From Bradyrhizobium sp. NDS-1 (GTDB lineage: Bacteria; Pseudomonadota; Alphaproteobacteria; Rhizobiales; Xanthobacteraceae), in contig NZ_CP136628.1 in NCBI RefSeq assembly GCF_032918005.1, positions 3,395,501 to 3,459,500 of the forward strand: a DNA stretch of 64,000 nucleotides, written 5' to 3'. Within the stretch, counting starts at the first letter, position 1. Every line of letters starts with the position of its first letter. Below the pieces are notes generated by a model. That model did not search any database and was not told the DNA's origin. It saw only the letters and a program-made list of their open reading frames with translations. Shown here piece by piece: positions 25,125 through 33,462 of this stretch. The position numbers and the translations under genes are program-made.

Positions 25125-26239
25125 GCAAAATACTCCCGGGCGGTCGCGCAGATATAGCTGATATCGGCGGCCGACAGGAACTGGTTGATCGGAAGCGTAA
25201 GGATCTGGTCCGCCTGTCGTTCCGTCACGGGGAACGCGCCGCGGCCGTGGCCCAGATGCGCCGCCGCCGGCTGCAGGTGGATCGGGACCGGATAGTGAAT
25301 GGCGGTCTCGATGCCCTTGTCGGCAAGAAATTTCTGGAAGTCGTTACGGCGGTCGGTCTGCACCACGAAGGTATGGAAGGTATTGAACTCGATGTTGCGG
25401 CAGGGCGGAATGAACAGAGGGAGCCCTGCGAGCTCGGCGCGGTATTGCGCGGCGTTGCGCCGCCGGCGCTCGATCACCGATGGCAGGTTGCGCAGGCGAA
25501 TGCGCAGCACTTCCGCCTGCAACGTGTCGAGCCGTGACACGATGCCCCATTCCTGGACGTCGCTGCGGTTGATCAGACCGTGATTGCGCAGCCGGCGGAT
25601 TCGCGCGGCGAGCTCGGCGTCCGCGGTGACGAGGAAGCCGGCATCGCCCGCGGCATTGAGATTCTTCAGGGGATGGGCGGAGAAGCAGCCGAACGTTCCG
25701 ATGGTGCCACTCATTCGGCCGTCATAGGTCGAGCCGACCGCCTGGGCGCTGTCCTCGATCACGGCGAGCGCGTGCTTGTCCGCGATCGCCATCAGCGGGG
25801 CCATGTCGGCCATGCGCCCAGTCAGATGCACCGGCATGATCGCCTTGGTGCGCGGCGTGACGGCAGCCTCGACCGCGGCCGGATCGATGTTCTGGTCCGG
25901 CAGCACGTCCGCAAACACCGGCGTCGCGCCGACCGCGACGATCGCGGCGGTCGATGCCACGAACGAATTCGGCGGGGTGATGACCTCGTCGCCGGGACCG
26001 ATATTGAGCGCCCGCAAGGCGAGGATCAGCGCGTCGGTGCCGGAATTCAGCGTCACGACATGCGCCGAGCCGAGATAGGCGGACAATTCCTCCTCGAGTT
26101 TTCCAACGGCGGCTCCGCCGATGAAATCGCCGCGCTGGAACACGCCCTCGACCGCCTGCATGATCTCGGCGCGCTCTTCCTCGAACTGTGCGGGAAGATT
26201 GACGTAACCGATGCGCCGGCGGCCGGTGTCAGCGTCCAT
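25121..26239 (-). CDS. DegT/DnrJ/EryC1/StrS sugar aminotransferase, copy 1
   Basis: A 372-residue PLP enzyme that would put an amino group on a keto-sugar, commonly NDP-linked. The PLP lysine is Lys 192 in SAHPLKNLNAAGDAG, the ring-nitrogen Asp is in VIEDSAQAVG (Asp 163), and LNSGTDALILAL (residues 64-75) forms the phosphate cup. It overlaps the preceding aminotransferase gene by 11 bases and the following oxygenase gene by 4. Both tandem aminotransferases share the unusual HPLKNLN active-site motif, pointing to duplication followed by specialisation. Confidence 0.92.
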   Translation of the reverse strand: MDADTGRRRIGYVNLPAQFEEERAEIMQAVEGVFQRGDFIGGAAVGKLEEELSAYLGSAHVVTLNSGTDALILALRALNIGPGDEVITPPNSFVASTAAIVAVGATPVFADVLPDQNIDPAAVEAAVTPRTKAIMPVHLTGRMADMAPLMAIADKHALAVIEDSAQAVGSTYDGRMSGTIGTFGCFSAHPLKNLNAAGDAGFLVTADAELAARIRRLRNHGLINRSDVQEWGIVSRLDTLQAEVLRIRLRNLPSVIERRRRNAAQYRAELAGLPLFIPPCRNIEFNTFHTFVVQTDRRNDFQKFLADKGIETAIHYPVPIHLQPAAAHLGHGRGAFPVTERQADQILTLPINQFLSAADISYICATAREYFA

Positions 26240-27335
26240 GGCAGAACTTCCTGACGGTCTCGATGACGCGATCCTGCTGGGCGCGCGTCAAATGCTGGTC
26301 GACGGGGAAGCTGATGACTTCCTTGGCGTGGCGGTCGGTGACCGGGAAGGTGCCGGGCGCGTAGCCGAGATGCCTGAGGCCTTCCTGCTGGTACAGCGGG
26401 ATCGGATAATGGATCTTGGCCTCGATGCCGTTGTCCAGGCAATGTTGGTAGAGCTCGTCGCGGCGCTCGGCGAACACCATGTAGAGGTGGTAGACGTGTT
26501 TCACGTTGGGCCGGCGCGGCGGGACGCGCAGGCCGGGGAGACCGGCAAGGCCGGCGTCGTAATAGGCCGCATTCTCGATCCGGCGCCGCGTGATCTCGCT
26601 GGTCTGGCCGATCAGCCAGTTGCCGACCACGGCCTGCAGGGAATCGAGCCGCGAGTTGCAGCCGAGGATCGCAATCTCGTCGCGATTCTTCATGCCGTGA
26701 TTGCGGATCAGACGGAGTTTTTCGTTCATGCCGTCGTCATTGGTGACGACGACGCCGGCATCGCCCCAGACGTTGAGGTTCTTGAGCGGATGCAGGGAGA
26801 AGCCGGCCGCGATGCCGTGGGTGCCGGAGCGCTTGCCCGCAAACTCGGAGAGGATGCCCTGGCACGCATCCTCGACGACGGGCAGGTTGTGTCGCTGCGC
26901 GATCGGCATCAGCTTGCCCATGTCGGTGACCTCGCCGGTCAACTGGACCGGCATGATCGCTTTGGTCTTCGCAGTGATGGCGGCCTCGACCTGGTCGACA
27001 TTCATGCAGAAGGAATCGTCGCAGTCGACCAGCACCGGCGTCGCGCCGGTTTCCGCGATCGCGCCGACGGTGGCGATGAACGTGTTGGCGGCGGTGATGA
27101 CCTCGTCGCCATGGCCGATGCCGAGCGCCTTGAGCGGAAGCTTGAGTGCATCGGTACCGGATCCGACGCCGATGGCGTGACGCACGCCGATCAGCTCGGC
27201 AAAGCGCTTCTCGAATTCGGCAACCGGCTTGCCAAGGGTGAAGTCCCCGGTCGCTACCAGACGGCCGATCTCGGCCAGGATCGGAGCGGGGTCGGAAAAT
27301 TGCTCGAGCAGATAGGAATATCGAACGTCGTACAT
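26229..27335 (-). CDS. DegT/DnrJ/EryC1/StrS sugar aminotransferase, copy 2
   Basis: A 368-residue PLP enzyme starting MYDVRYSYLLEQF at 27335; the frame runs open far upstream inside the transketolase gene, but homology begins here. The PLP lysine is Lys 185 in SLHPLKNLNVWGDAG, the pyridine-N Asp is in VVEDACQG (Asp 156), and GVGSGTDALKLPLKAL carries the phosphate-binding site. It starts 8 bases after the transketolase C-half gene. Two aminotransferases in one operon suggest a diamino sugar, or two amino sugars, in the product. Confidence 0.92.
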   Translation of the reverse strand: MYDVRYSYLLEQFSDPAPILAEIGRLVATGDFTLGKPVAEFEKRFAELIGVRHAIGVGSGTDALKLPLKALGIGHGDEVITAANTFIATVGAIAETGATPVLVDCDDSFCMNVDQVEAAITAKTKAIMPVQLTGEVTDMGKLMPIAQRHNLPVVEDACQGILSEFAGKRSGTHGIAAGFSLHPLKNLNVWGDAGVVVTNDDGMNEKLRLIRNHGMKNRDEIAILGCNSRLDSLQAVVGNWLIGQTSEITRRRIENAAYYDAGLAGLPGLRVPPRRPNVKHVYHLYMVFAERRDELYQHCLDNGIEAKIHYPIPLYQQEGLRHLGYAPGTFPVTDRHAKEVISFPVDQHLTRAQQDRVIETVRKFCHGR

Positions 27336-27343
27336 GTGACCCG

Positions 27344-28303
27344 TCAGGTGGAATGGAGTTGAGGAGAGGGGGTGTGCGAGGCGGCATGCGCGCGCTCGAT
27401 CGAGGTCGCGATCGCGGCCGCGGAAAGTCCGTGCTTCTTCAGCAGAGAGTCCTGCGAGCCGTAATTGTGCATGAAGCGGTCCGGCAGCGACAGCCGCAGC
27501 ATCGCCGGCAGGCCCGAACCGAGCTTGTCGATCAGCGTCTCGGCAACCGCGCTGCCGAGGCCGCCGGAGGGCACGTGCTCCTCCAGCGTTGCCAGGAGCT
27601 TGACGCCGCGGATCGCCTGCAGCAGCGCTTCGGTGTCGAGCGGCTTCACGGTGTGCATGTGCAAAATACCGGCGCGAATGCCTTGCGCGGCCAGCAGGTC
27701 GGCTGCAGCGATGGCGCGCTGAAGCATGATGCCGGTCGTCACCATGAGGACGTCGCCGGGCGGCCGCATCAGGATGGCCTTGCCGATCTCGAAGCCGTGC
27801 TCGGCCTTCGAGACGATCGCGTCGCCGCCCTTGCCGAGCCGGATATAGATCGGTCCGGTCCAGTCGAGCGTCTTGTCCATCATGCGCGCGGCCTCGTCGG
27901 CGTCGCACGGGCAGATCACCGTCATGTTCGGCAGCGCCCGCATGATGGCGATGTCCTCGATCGCCTGGTGCGTGGGGCCGAGCGGTGCGTAAACGAGCCC
28001 GCCGCCATTGGCGATCAACCGCACCGGCAGGTTGTGCAGGCAGAGATCGACCGCCACCTGCTCGTAGCAGCGGCGGGTGAGGAAGGTCGCGATGGTGTTG
28101 ACGTAGGGCACGAAGCCTTCCATCGCGAGACCCGCCGACATGCCGATGATGTGCGCTTCCGAAATGCCCTCGATCAGATGGCGCTTGGGGAATTCCTTGC
28201 TCATCGCGCGCAAGGTGCCGGCGCCGGGATCGGAGCCGATGTAAAGAACTCGCTCGTCGCGTGTGGCGAGCTTGTGGACCATGTTCATCGCGGTGTTGCG
28301 CAT
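27344..28303 (-). CDS. transketolase-like protein, C-terminal half (PYR plus C-domain subunit)
   Basis: A 319-residue subunit with the pyrimidine-binding and C-terminal domains of transketolase or DXS. The catalytic glutamate that activates thiamine diphosphate is in LIEGISEAHIIGMSAGLAM (near residue 48). The PYR-domain ANGGGLVYAPLGPTHQAIED segment and the terminal-domain HVPSGGLGSAVAETL follow. In place of the usual EQN it reads EAH. It lies 10 bases after the N-terminal half gene. Together the pair would transfer a two-carbon unit between ketose and aldose phosphates, or onto an activated keto sugar. Confidence 0.9.
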   Translation of the reverse strand: MRNTAMNMVHKLATRDERVLYIGSDPGAGTLRAMSKEFPKRHLIEGISEAHIIGMSAGLAMEGFVPYVNTIATFLTRRCYEQVAVDLCLHNLPVRLIANGGGLVYAPLGPTHQAIEDIAIMRALPNMTVICPCDADEAARMMDKTLDWTGPIYIRLGKGGDAIVSKAEHGFEIGKAILMRPPGDVLMVTTGIMLQRAIAAADLLAAQGIRAGILHMHTVKPLDTEALLQAIRGVKLLATLEEHVPSGGLGSAVAETLIDKLGSGLPAMLRLSLPDRFMHNYGSQDSLLKKHGLSAAAIATSIERAHAASHTPSPQLHST

Positions 28304-28313
28304 GGGGAGCCGA

Positions 28314-29162
28314 TCAAAAATCGCCGACGGCGACGCGGATGGCGTCGAGCTCGCTGTCGGTCAGCTTGTTCTTGTGATGCCAATCGGCGTTGGATTCTGC
28401 GGCCGGCAGACCCTTGCCCTTGACGGTATGGCAGATGATCGCGGTGGGCTTGCCCGGAACGGCCGGGACCTGCTTCAGCACGGTGCGCAGGGTACCGACG
28501 TCGTGGCCGTTGATCTCCTGCACGGCGAAGCCGAAGCTGCGCCATTTGTCCGCGAGCGGCTCCAGCGGCAGGACGTAATCGGTCGGGCCGTAGCTCTGGA
28601 GCTTGTTGTAGTCGATCATCGCGACCAGATTGTCGAGCCCGTGCTTGGCCGCGCCCATCGCGGCTTCCCACACCGATCCCTCGTTGATCTCGCCGTCGCC
28701 GAGCAGGACGAAGGTCCGGTAGCTGCGCTCGCGCATGCGCGCGGCGAGCGCGAGACCGACGCCGATCGACAGACCATGTCCGAGCGCACCGGTCGAGGCC
28801 TCGACGCCCGGCACCTTGCCGTATTCGGGATGTCCGCCCAGGATACTGTCGGGGCCGCAAAAGCCGTCCAGCTCCGACAGCGGGAAGAAGCCGCGATCGG
28901 CGAGGAGCGCATAGAGCGCCAGACAACCGTGTCCCTTGCTGAGGATCGCGCGGTCGCGATCGGGATCACGCGGGTTGTTCGGATCAATCCGCAGCACGTC
29001 GTCGTAGAGCACGCGCACCATCTCGATCAGCGACAAGGCCGGACCGACATGGCCGCGTCCAGCCGAACGGACAGAACCGAGGACCAGGCGGCGCAAATAA
29101 AGACTGCGCTCGTCCAGCGTGCAGGTGAGGGCGGCTTCAGCGTGGGGTGAGATCTGGATCAC
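28314..29162 (-). CDS. transketolase-like protein, N-terminal half (thiamine diphosphate-binding subunit)
   Basis: A protein of about 282 residues with the TPP-binding domain. It shows SKGHGCLALYALL, STGALGHGLSIGVGLALAAR and the TPP motif FVLLGDGEINEGSVWEAA, closed by Asn in IDYNKLQSYG. It corresponds to the first half of a normal transketolase, as in split bacterial and archaeal transketolases. The start is uncertain. The longest frame begins with TTG at 29213, while the GTG at 29162 gives VIQISPHAE and a shorter overlap (26 bases) with the kinase gene; I chose the GTG. Confidence 0.9.
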   Translation of the reverse strand: MIQISPHAEAALTCTLDERSLYLRRLVLGSVRSAGRGHVGPALSLIEMVRVLYDDVLRIDPNNPRDPDRDRAILSKGHGCLALYALLADRGFFPLSELDGFCGPDSILGGHPEYGKVPGVEASTGALGHGLSIGVGLALAARMRERSYRTFVLLGDGEINEGSVWEAAMGAAKHGLDNLVAMIDYNKLQSYGPTDYVLPLEPLADKWRSFGFAVQEINGHDVGTLRTVLKQVPAVPGKPTAIICHTVKGKGLPAAESNADWHHKNKLTDSELDAIRVAVGDF

Positions 29163-30174
29163 GTTGGCAAATCGTTTGATGGAGCCGGCGGGCTTTGTCG
29201 AGCTGGCCGGCAAGGCGGACCGTCAGATCGCCACCCTGCGCAGCCAGGGCGCGCCGGGAGCGGCTTTCCGGCAAATAAGCATTCAGGACAATCAGGCACC
29301 AAATCGCCCCGAACACAGGATACAGTACGTCACGGCGGATCGCAAACGCGTCATCCCCAGCCTCGAAGGCGTGCGAGAGCCGTTCGATCAATCGGTTCGC
29401 GCTGGCCTCCGGCAGATCGCTGCCCGGGTGAATCGCGGTGTCGGACACGAGCTTGACCGGATCGTCCCAGCCGAAATATTCGAAGTCGATGAAGCGCAGC
29501 CTGCCGTCTTCGGTGCGTAGCGCGTTGTGCAATCCGAAATCCGACGGGCTCAATGCGCGATGGGCGGGTGCCAGGTCCGCGGCGGGATCCCGGCCCAGTT
29601 CCGCGTAGCGTCGACGGAGCCGTTGAATGGCGGCGGCAGTGCTGGGAACCAGGTCGCGGTCGATGAACGCGCGCAGGTCCGGATGATCGTCCGAGGCCCG
29701 TCTCAGTCCGGCGAGGCGCTGCTCGTACTGGGCGACGGCTTCCTCAGGCGAAAAGATGCTGGCTGAGGCGTTCCGCAAAGTCTGCGCGCCCTCGGCCTCG
29801 CGCAGCTTCTGCAATTCGATCAGGAAATCGGCCAGCTGATCGGCATCGCCGTTCTGGGGGCGCAGCACCGCCGCTTCGCCGTCAAACCATTGATACAGCG
29901 CACAGCATGCATCCGCGTCCTTCGCGATCGGACGCGGTGTCGATGTGATGCCGTGGCGCGACAGAAACGACAAGGCGTCATATTCCTGTCCCAGGCGATC
30001 GCGCCCGTCGGACGGATATTGCTTGAGGGCGAGGGGCGAACCCTCCGTCATCTCCAGCCGAAACACTCGGTTATTGCCGCCGGACCGTGCCGGTTGGGCA
30101 GCCGCGACCTGTACCCCGGCGAGGCGGCTGCCGATCGAGATCGCATCCTGCGCGCTCAAATCCGGTTCGCTCAT
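29137..30174 (-). CDS. phosphotransferase, APH/choline-kinase fold (island copy)
   Basis: A 345-residue kinase-fold protein starting MSEPDLSAQDAIS. The N-lobe SGGNNRVFRLEM acts as the nucleotide loop, SPSDFGLHNALR (near residue 215) is the Brenner-type catalytic loop, and RFIDFEYFGWDDPVK holds the metal-binding Asp. The start overlaps the HAD gene by 4 bases (ATGA) and the 3' end overlaps the transketolase gene. Its substrate is likely a sugar or amino-alcohol intermediate of the cluster. It is only distantly similar to the kinase at 3525. Confidence 0.82.
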   Translation of the reverse strand: MSEPDLSAQDAISIGSRLAGVQVAAAQPARSGGNNRVFRLEMTEGSPLALKQYPSDGRDRLGQEYDALSFLSRHGITSTPRPIAKDADACCALYQWFDGEAAVLRPQNGDADQLADFLIELQKLREAEGAQTLRNASASIFSPEEAVAQYEQRLAGLRRASDDHPDLRAFIDRDLVPSTAAAIQRLRRRYAELGRDPAADLAPAHRALSPSDFGLHNALRTEDGRLRFIDFEYFGWDDPVKLVSDTAIHPGSDLPEASANRLIERLSHAFEAGDDAFAIRRDVLYPVFGAIWCLIVLNAYLPESRSRRALAAQGGDLTVRLAGQLDKARRLHQTICQRDPDLTPR

Positions 30175-30791
30175 TGCGCGAACACTCCGCGGCTTATGTC
30201 CGCCCAGGTCGCGATCGGCTCGCAATGGCCGGGATGGGGCGGCCGCGACTGTGTGAACAGGATTGATCGCGTCGCCCTCGGAAAATGCGGTTGCTCGAAG
30301 ACGTCGACGAGATCGTCAATGAAGATATCGAGCTTGAGGCTCGCGAGCCGCTCGACCTTGGCTGCCAGCGTGTCCTCGAAATAGACATCGCCCGCCGCCA
30401 GCGCGGCATCGGCGACGTCGATGAGGCCGGCGCCCTTCAGCCAGCCGCGCGCGGCCTCGCGCAGATCGACGCGCTCGGGATCCTGATGGCCGAACTGCGT
30501 CTTGTGACTGACGATGTAGACGCTCGCGCCGGTCTTGCGGCAGCTTGCGAGAAACTCGCGGACTCCAGGATAGATCTCGGCGCCGCCAATGCCCTTGCCG
30601 TAGACGAAGCCTTGCAGCCCCTGCCAGGCAAGCTCGCCGCCCGCGCGGGACCGCAAGAGATCCCGCACATCGGTCTTCAGCCCGACCCAGCCCTCCGGCA
30701 CCAGCCCACGCTGGCGCGCGACGGCGGCAAAGACCTTGTCGTAGCAGATGATCGTGTTGTCGAAATCGATGCCGATCCGCACGCCGCTCAC
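30171..30791 (-). CDS. HAD-family hydrolase (sugar-phosphate phosphatase candidate)
   Basis: A 206-residue HAD protein with a GTG start. Motif I is IGIDFDNTI (Asp 9 nucleophile, Asp 11 acid/base), motif II the Ser of VYIVSHKTQFG, and motif IV IFIDDLVDVFEQ. It lacks the DxDGT form and zinc-binding loop of classical GmhB, but its place beside an HldE-like enzyme makes removal of a phosphate from a heptose-bisphosphate or similar sugar phosphate plausible. The start overlaps the preceding epimerase gene by 4 bases (GTGA), and its end overlaps the kinase gene by 4. Confidence 0.82.
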   Translation of the reverse strand: MSGVRIGIDFDNTIICYDKVFAAVARQRGLVPEGWVGLKTDVRDLLRSRAGGELAWQGLQGFVYGKGIGGAEIYPGVREFLASCRKTGASVYIVSHKTQFGHQDPERVDLREAARGWLKGAGLIDVADAALAAGDVYFEDTLAAKVERLASLKLDIFIDDLVDVFEQPHFPRATRSILFTQSRPPHPGHCEPIATWADISRGVFAQ

Positions 30792-31789
30792 TTCATGCTG
30801 ATGTTCTGCATCATCTTGATGTTGAAGTACCGGGGATCGTTGAGCGAGTTCGGCAGGCGGCCGGCCCTGAAGGCGTCCACCAGTCCGGACACGGCCTGCT
30901 CGATGGTGTGCGTCGGCGCAAATCCGAGCTCGCGGCGGATCTTCTCCGAGGAGACATGGTAGGAGCGCAGATCGTCGGTCGGCTCGACGGCCACGTCGAC
31001 GTTGCTTCCGACCACCGATTTGACGATGTCGGCGATCTTCATCAGCGAGTGGTTTTCGTAGCCGATATTGTAGATCTTGCCGTCGATCTTCGCGTCATCC
31101 TGCTGAAGCAGGAACAGATAGGCCGCCGACATGTCCTCGATGTGCAGATTGGGCCGCTTCTGCGTTCCGCCGAACACGCGGATACGGCCGGTGTTGACCG
31201 CAAGGTTGGTCAGGATGTTGACGACGACGTCGAGCCGCTGCCGCGGTGCGTAGCCGCAAACCGTGGCGGGACGAACCGTGCAGGTGACGAAGCCGGACGC
31301 GGCCTCGTCGGCGAGGTCGGTCTCGCACATCGCCTTGAACTTGGAGTAGTCCGTGAGCGGCTCGCAAGACAGCTCCTCGGTGACCTCGGCCTCGTCCTTG
31401 ATGCCGTAGACGCTCGACGAGGAAGCGTAGATGAAGCGCTTGATGCCGGCCTTCTTCGCGGCGCGCACCATCGGACGGAAGCAGTCGTAGTTGATGGACT
31501 TGCCGAGTCCCGGATCCAACTCGAACGAGGGATCGTTGGAGATGCAGGCGAGGTGGATCACCGCGTTGTTGCCGCGCAGGGCCTCGTTGATCGCGGCCTC
31601 GTCGCGGATGTCGCCCTTGATCAGGCGCAGGTTCGGATTGTCGCGTACGGCGTTGAAGACGTCGTCACCGTACATGAAGAGGTCGAGCACGGTGACCTTG
31701 TGTCCGGCCGCCAGCAGCCGGGGAACCAGCACGCTGCCGACATAGCCGGCGCCACCGGTGACCATCACATTCCATTTCTGATCAATCAC
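30788..31789 (-). CDS. NAD-dependent epimerase/dehydratase (extended SDR), copy 1
   Basis: A 333-residue extended SDR with a GTG start at 31789 and GGAGAA 5 bases upstream. The NAD loop TGGAGYVGS lies at residues 11-19; catalytic Ser is in YASSSSVYG and Tyr-Lys in DYSKFK (near residue 146). The GTQKRPNLHIEDMSAAYLFL segment is typical of NDP-sugar epimerases and dehydratases. It would epimerise or reduce an NDP-sugar in the cytosol. It follows the cytidylyltransferase-kinase gene by 27 bases, which supplies the likely NDP-sugar. Confidence 0.9.
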   Translation of the reverse strand: MIDQKWNVMVTGGAGYVGSVLVPRLLAAGHKVTVLDLFMYGDDVFNAVRDNPNLRLIKGDIRDEAAINEALRGNNAVIHLACISNDPSFELDPGLGKSINYDCFRPMVRAAKKAGIKRFIYASSSSVYGIKDEAEVTEELSCEPLTDYSKFKAMCETDLADEAASGFVTCTVRPATVCGYAPRQRLDVVVNILTNLAVNTGRIRVFGGTQKRPNLHIEDMSAAYLFLLQQDDAKIDGKIYNIGYENHSLMKIADIVKSVVGSNVDVAVEPTDDLRSYHVSSEKIRRELGFAPTHTIEQAVSGLVDAFRAGRLPNSLNDPRYFNIKMMQNISMK

Positions 31790-31816
31790 TGTCGTTCTCC
31801 AGATTCTTTTATCGCG

Positions 31817-33379
31817 CTACTTCAACAACGCGGTGACAAACTTGACCAGCGGCGCCTTTTCGACCGAGCTGCGGTGACCGACGATGCCGACCTTGATCGC
31901 GCCCGCCGCGTTACCGATGAAGGCGACGTCCTCGATATTGCCGCCGGCCGCCACCAGCGGCGCCGTAATCGTCAGGAAGGCATCGCCGGCGCCGACCGTG
32001 TCCACCACGGTCTTGGTGAAAGCGGGCACGCGCGCGACGCCTGTCTTCGACGAGAAGGGGTAGCAGCCGAAGGAGCCGTGCGTGATGATCATGTTGTCGC
32101 AATCGATCTTGCCGTGCAGGCCGTCCTCGATCACCGATGCGATATCGTTGAATTTGTCGGTCGCGGCCAGGCGCGCTTCCGGCGCGTCGATGCAGACGTA
32201 GTCGGCCCGCGGATACTTCGTGATCAGATTGTAGCCATGGTTGCCGCTGTTGCTCTGGGCGTTGACTGCCAGGAACTTGGAGTTCGCGATCAACGTGTCG
32301 ATCGTGCTGGGTGCGATCATCCCGTGACCGAAATCGGTGACGATGACCACGTCCCCGCCGCGCACGCGTTCCGCTGTGACCTTGTCGATCTCCCTGCGCG
32401 TGGTCTCGTCCAGCGGCGTGTCGTCCATGGTGTAGACTTCGAACAGCTTGTGCAGATAGCCCATCTCGACGTACCGCAATTTGCGCGTCGTAGGGCGGCC
32501 CTGAATGCGGATCGACGTGAGCGTGACATTCGGGCGGACATGGGCGCGAATGAATTCTTCGGGGTAGTCGTTGCCACCCAGCGTCGTGACGATCTCCACC
32601 GACTTGCAGAAGCTCGCCACGTGATTGGCCGCGGCAATGACGCCGCCGGCAAATTGCTCGCCATTCCTGAACAGCGTCGCGACGATGTTCTCCTTCGAAG
32701 CCTTCCCGAGCGCCGTGACGTACTGGTATTCGTCGATGATGGTATCGCCGACCAGCACGACGTGCATGTCCTGGATCTTGTCGATCAGCTTCAGCAGGCG
32801 TTCGGCGCCGCCGCCTTCGCGCACCTTCTGGAGGTAGTCGCGCAGAGGTGGATCGTAAATGTCGAAGTAGCGGTTCAGCAGCGACGACGAGCTGAACGTC
32901 ACGTCGCGCGTGAAGACGACTCGCCCGCCATGACGTTCGACCGCCTCGCGTTCGGTGGCGATCTTGCCGGTGACGTCATCCTCGGGGTTTTCGTAATCCG
33001 AGCCCTTCACGTAGATGTCGGGGCGCACGGTATCGAGGACCGGCTCGGCGCTGGAGGTCCGGTTGATGCCGACCCAGTCGACCGTGCCGAGCGCGGCCAG
33101 CATCTCCGCGCGCATGTTCTCCGGAAAGATCGGCCGTCCCGGACCCTTGTTGACGAAGCGGTCGGCGGTGATGGTCACGATGACCACGTCGGCCTCGTTG
33201 CGCGCCGCCAGGATGTGCCGGACGTGGCCGAGGTGCACGAGATCGAACACGCCGTGGCAGAGCGCGACCGTCAGGCCCTTGGCCTGCGCGGCGCGCGCAA
33301 CCTCGCCGAGCTCCTCGATCGACTTGATCTTGTCGTGCGGTGCCGGATGGCCGGTCGGCTTGTCTGGAGCATTACCCAT
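31817..33379 (-). CDS. nucleotidylyltransferase-PfkB kinase fusion, HldE-like with reversed domain order
   Basis: A 520-residue two-domain enzyme. Residues 35-165 form a cytidylyltransferase-like domain with HGVFDLVHLGHVRHI (the HxGH nucleotide motif at 49-52) and an ISS-type RTSSAEPVLD. Residues from about 205 form a PfkB/ribokinase domain with FAGGVIAAANHVASF and the catalytic VDTVGAGDAFLTI near residue 466. Classical HldE makes ADP-heptose with the kinase first and the transferase second; here the order is swapped. The kinase would phosphorylate C1 of a sugar phosphate, and the transferase would add a nucleotide. The exact sugar and nucleotide are unknown. The start codon is ATG at 33379. 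Confidence 0.9.
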   Translation of the reverse strand: MGNAPDKPTGHPAPHDKIKSIEELGEVARAAQAKGLTVALCHGVFDLVHLGHVRHILAARNEADVVIVTITADRFVNKGPGRPIFPENMRAEMLAALGTVDWVGINRTSSAEPVLDTVRPDIYVKGSDYENPEDDVTGKIATEREAVERHGGRVVFTRDVTFSSSSLLNRYFDIYDPPLRDYLQKVREGGGAERLLKLIDKIQDMHVVLVGDTIIDEYQYVTALGKASKENIVATLFRNGEQFAGGVIAAANHVASFCKSVEIVTTLGGNDYPEEFIRAHVRPNVTLTSIRIQGRPTTRKLRYVEMGYLHKLFEVYTMDDTPLDETTRREIDKVTAERVRGGDVVIVTDFGHGMIAPSTIDTLIANSKFLAVNAQSNSGNHGYNLITKYPRADYVCIDAPEARLAATDKFNDIASVIEDGLHGKIDCDNMIITHGSFGCYPFSSKTGVARVPAFTKTVVDTVGAGDAFLTITAPLVAAGGNIEDVAFIGNAAGAIKVGIVGHRSSVEKAPLVKFVTALLK

Positions 33380-33462
33380 ATGAATTACCCAAAGCGCCGG
33401 CAGGTCTCAGATGGCCGGCCCGAAATTGATCGACTCGCAGCAACGATATCCCGCGAGCCTGT

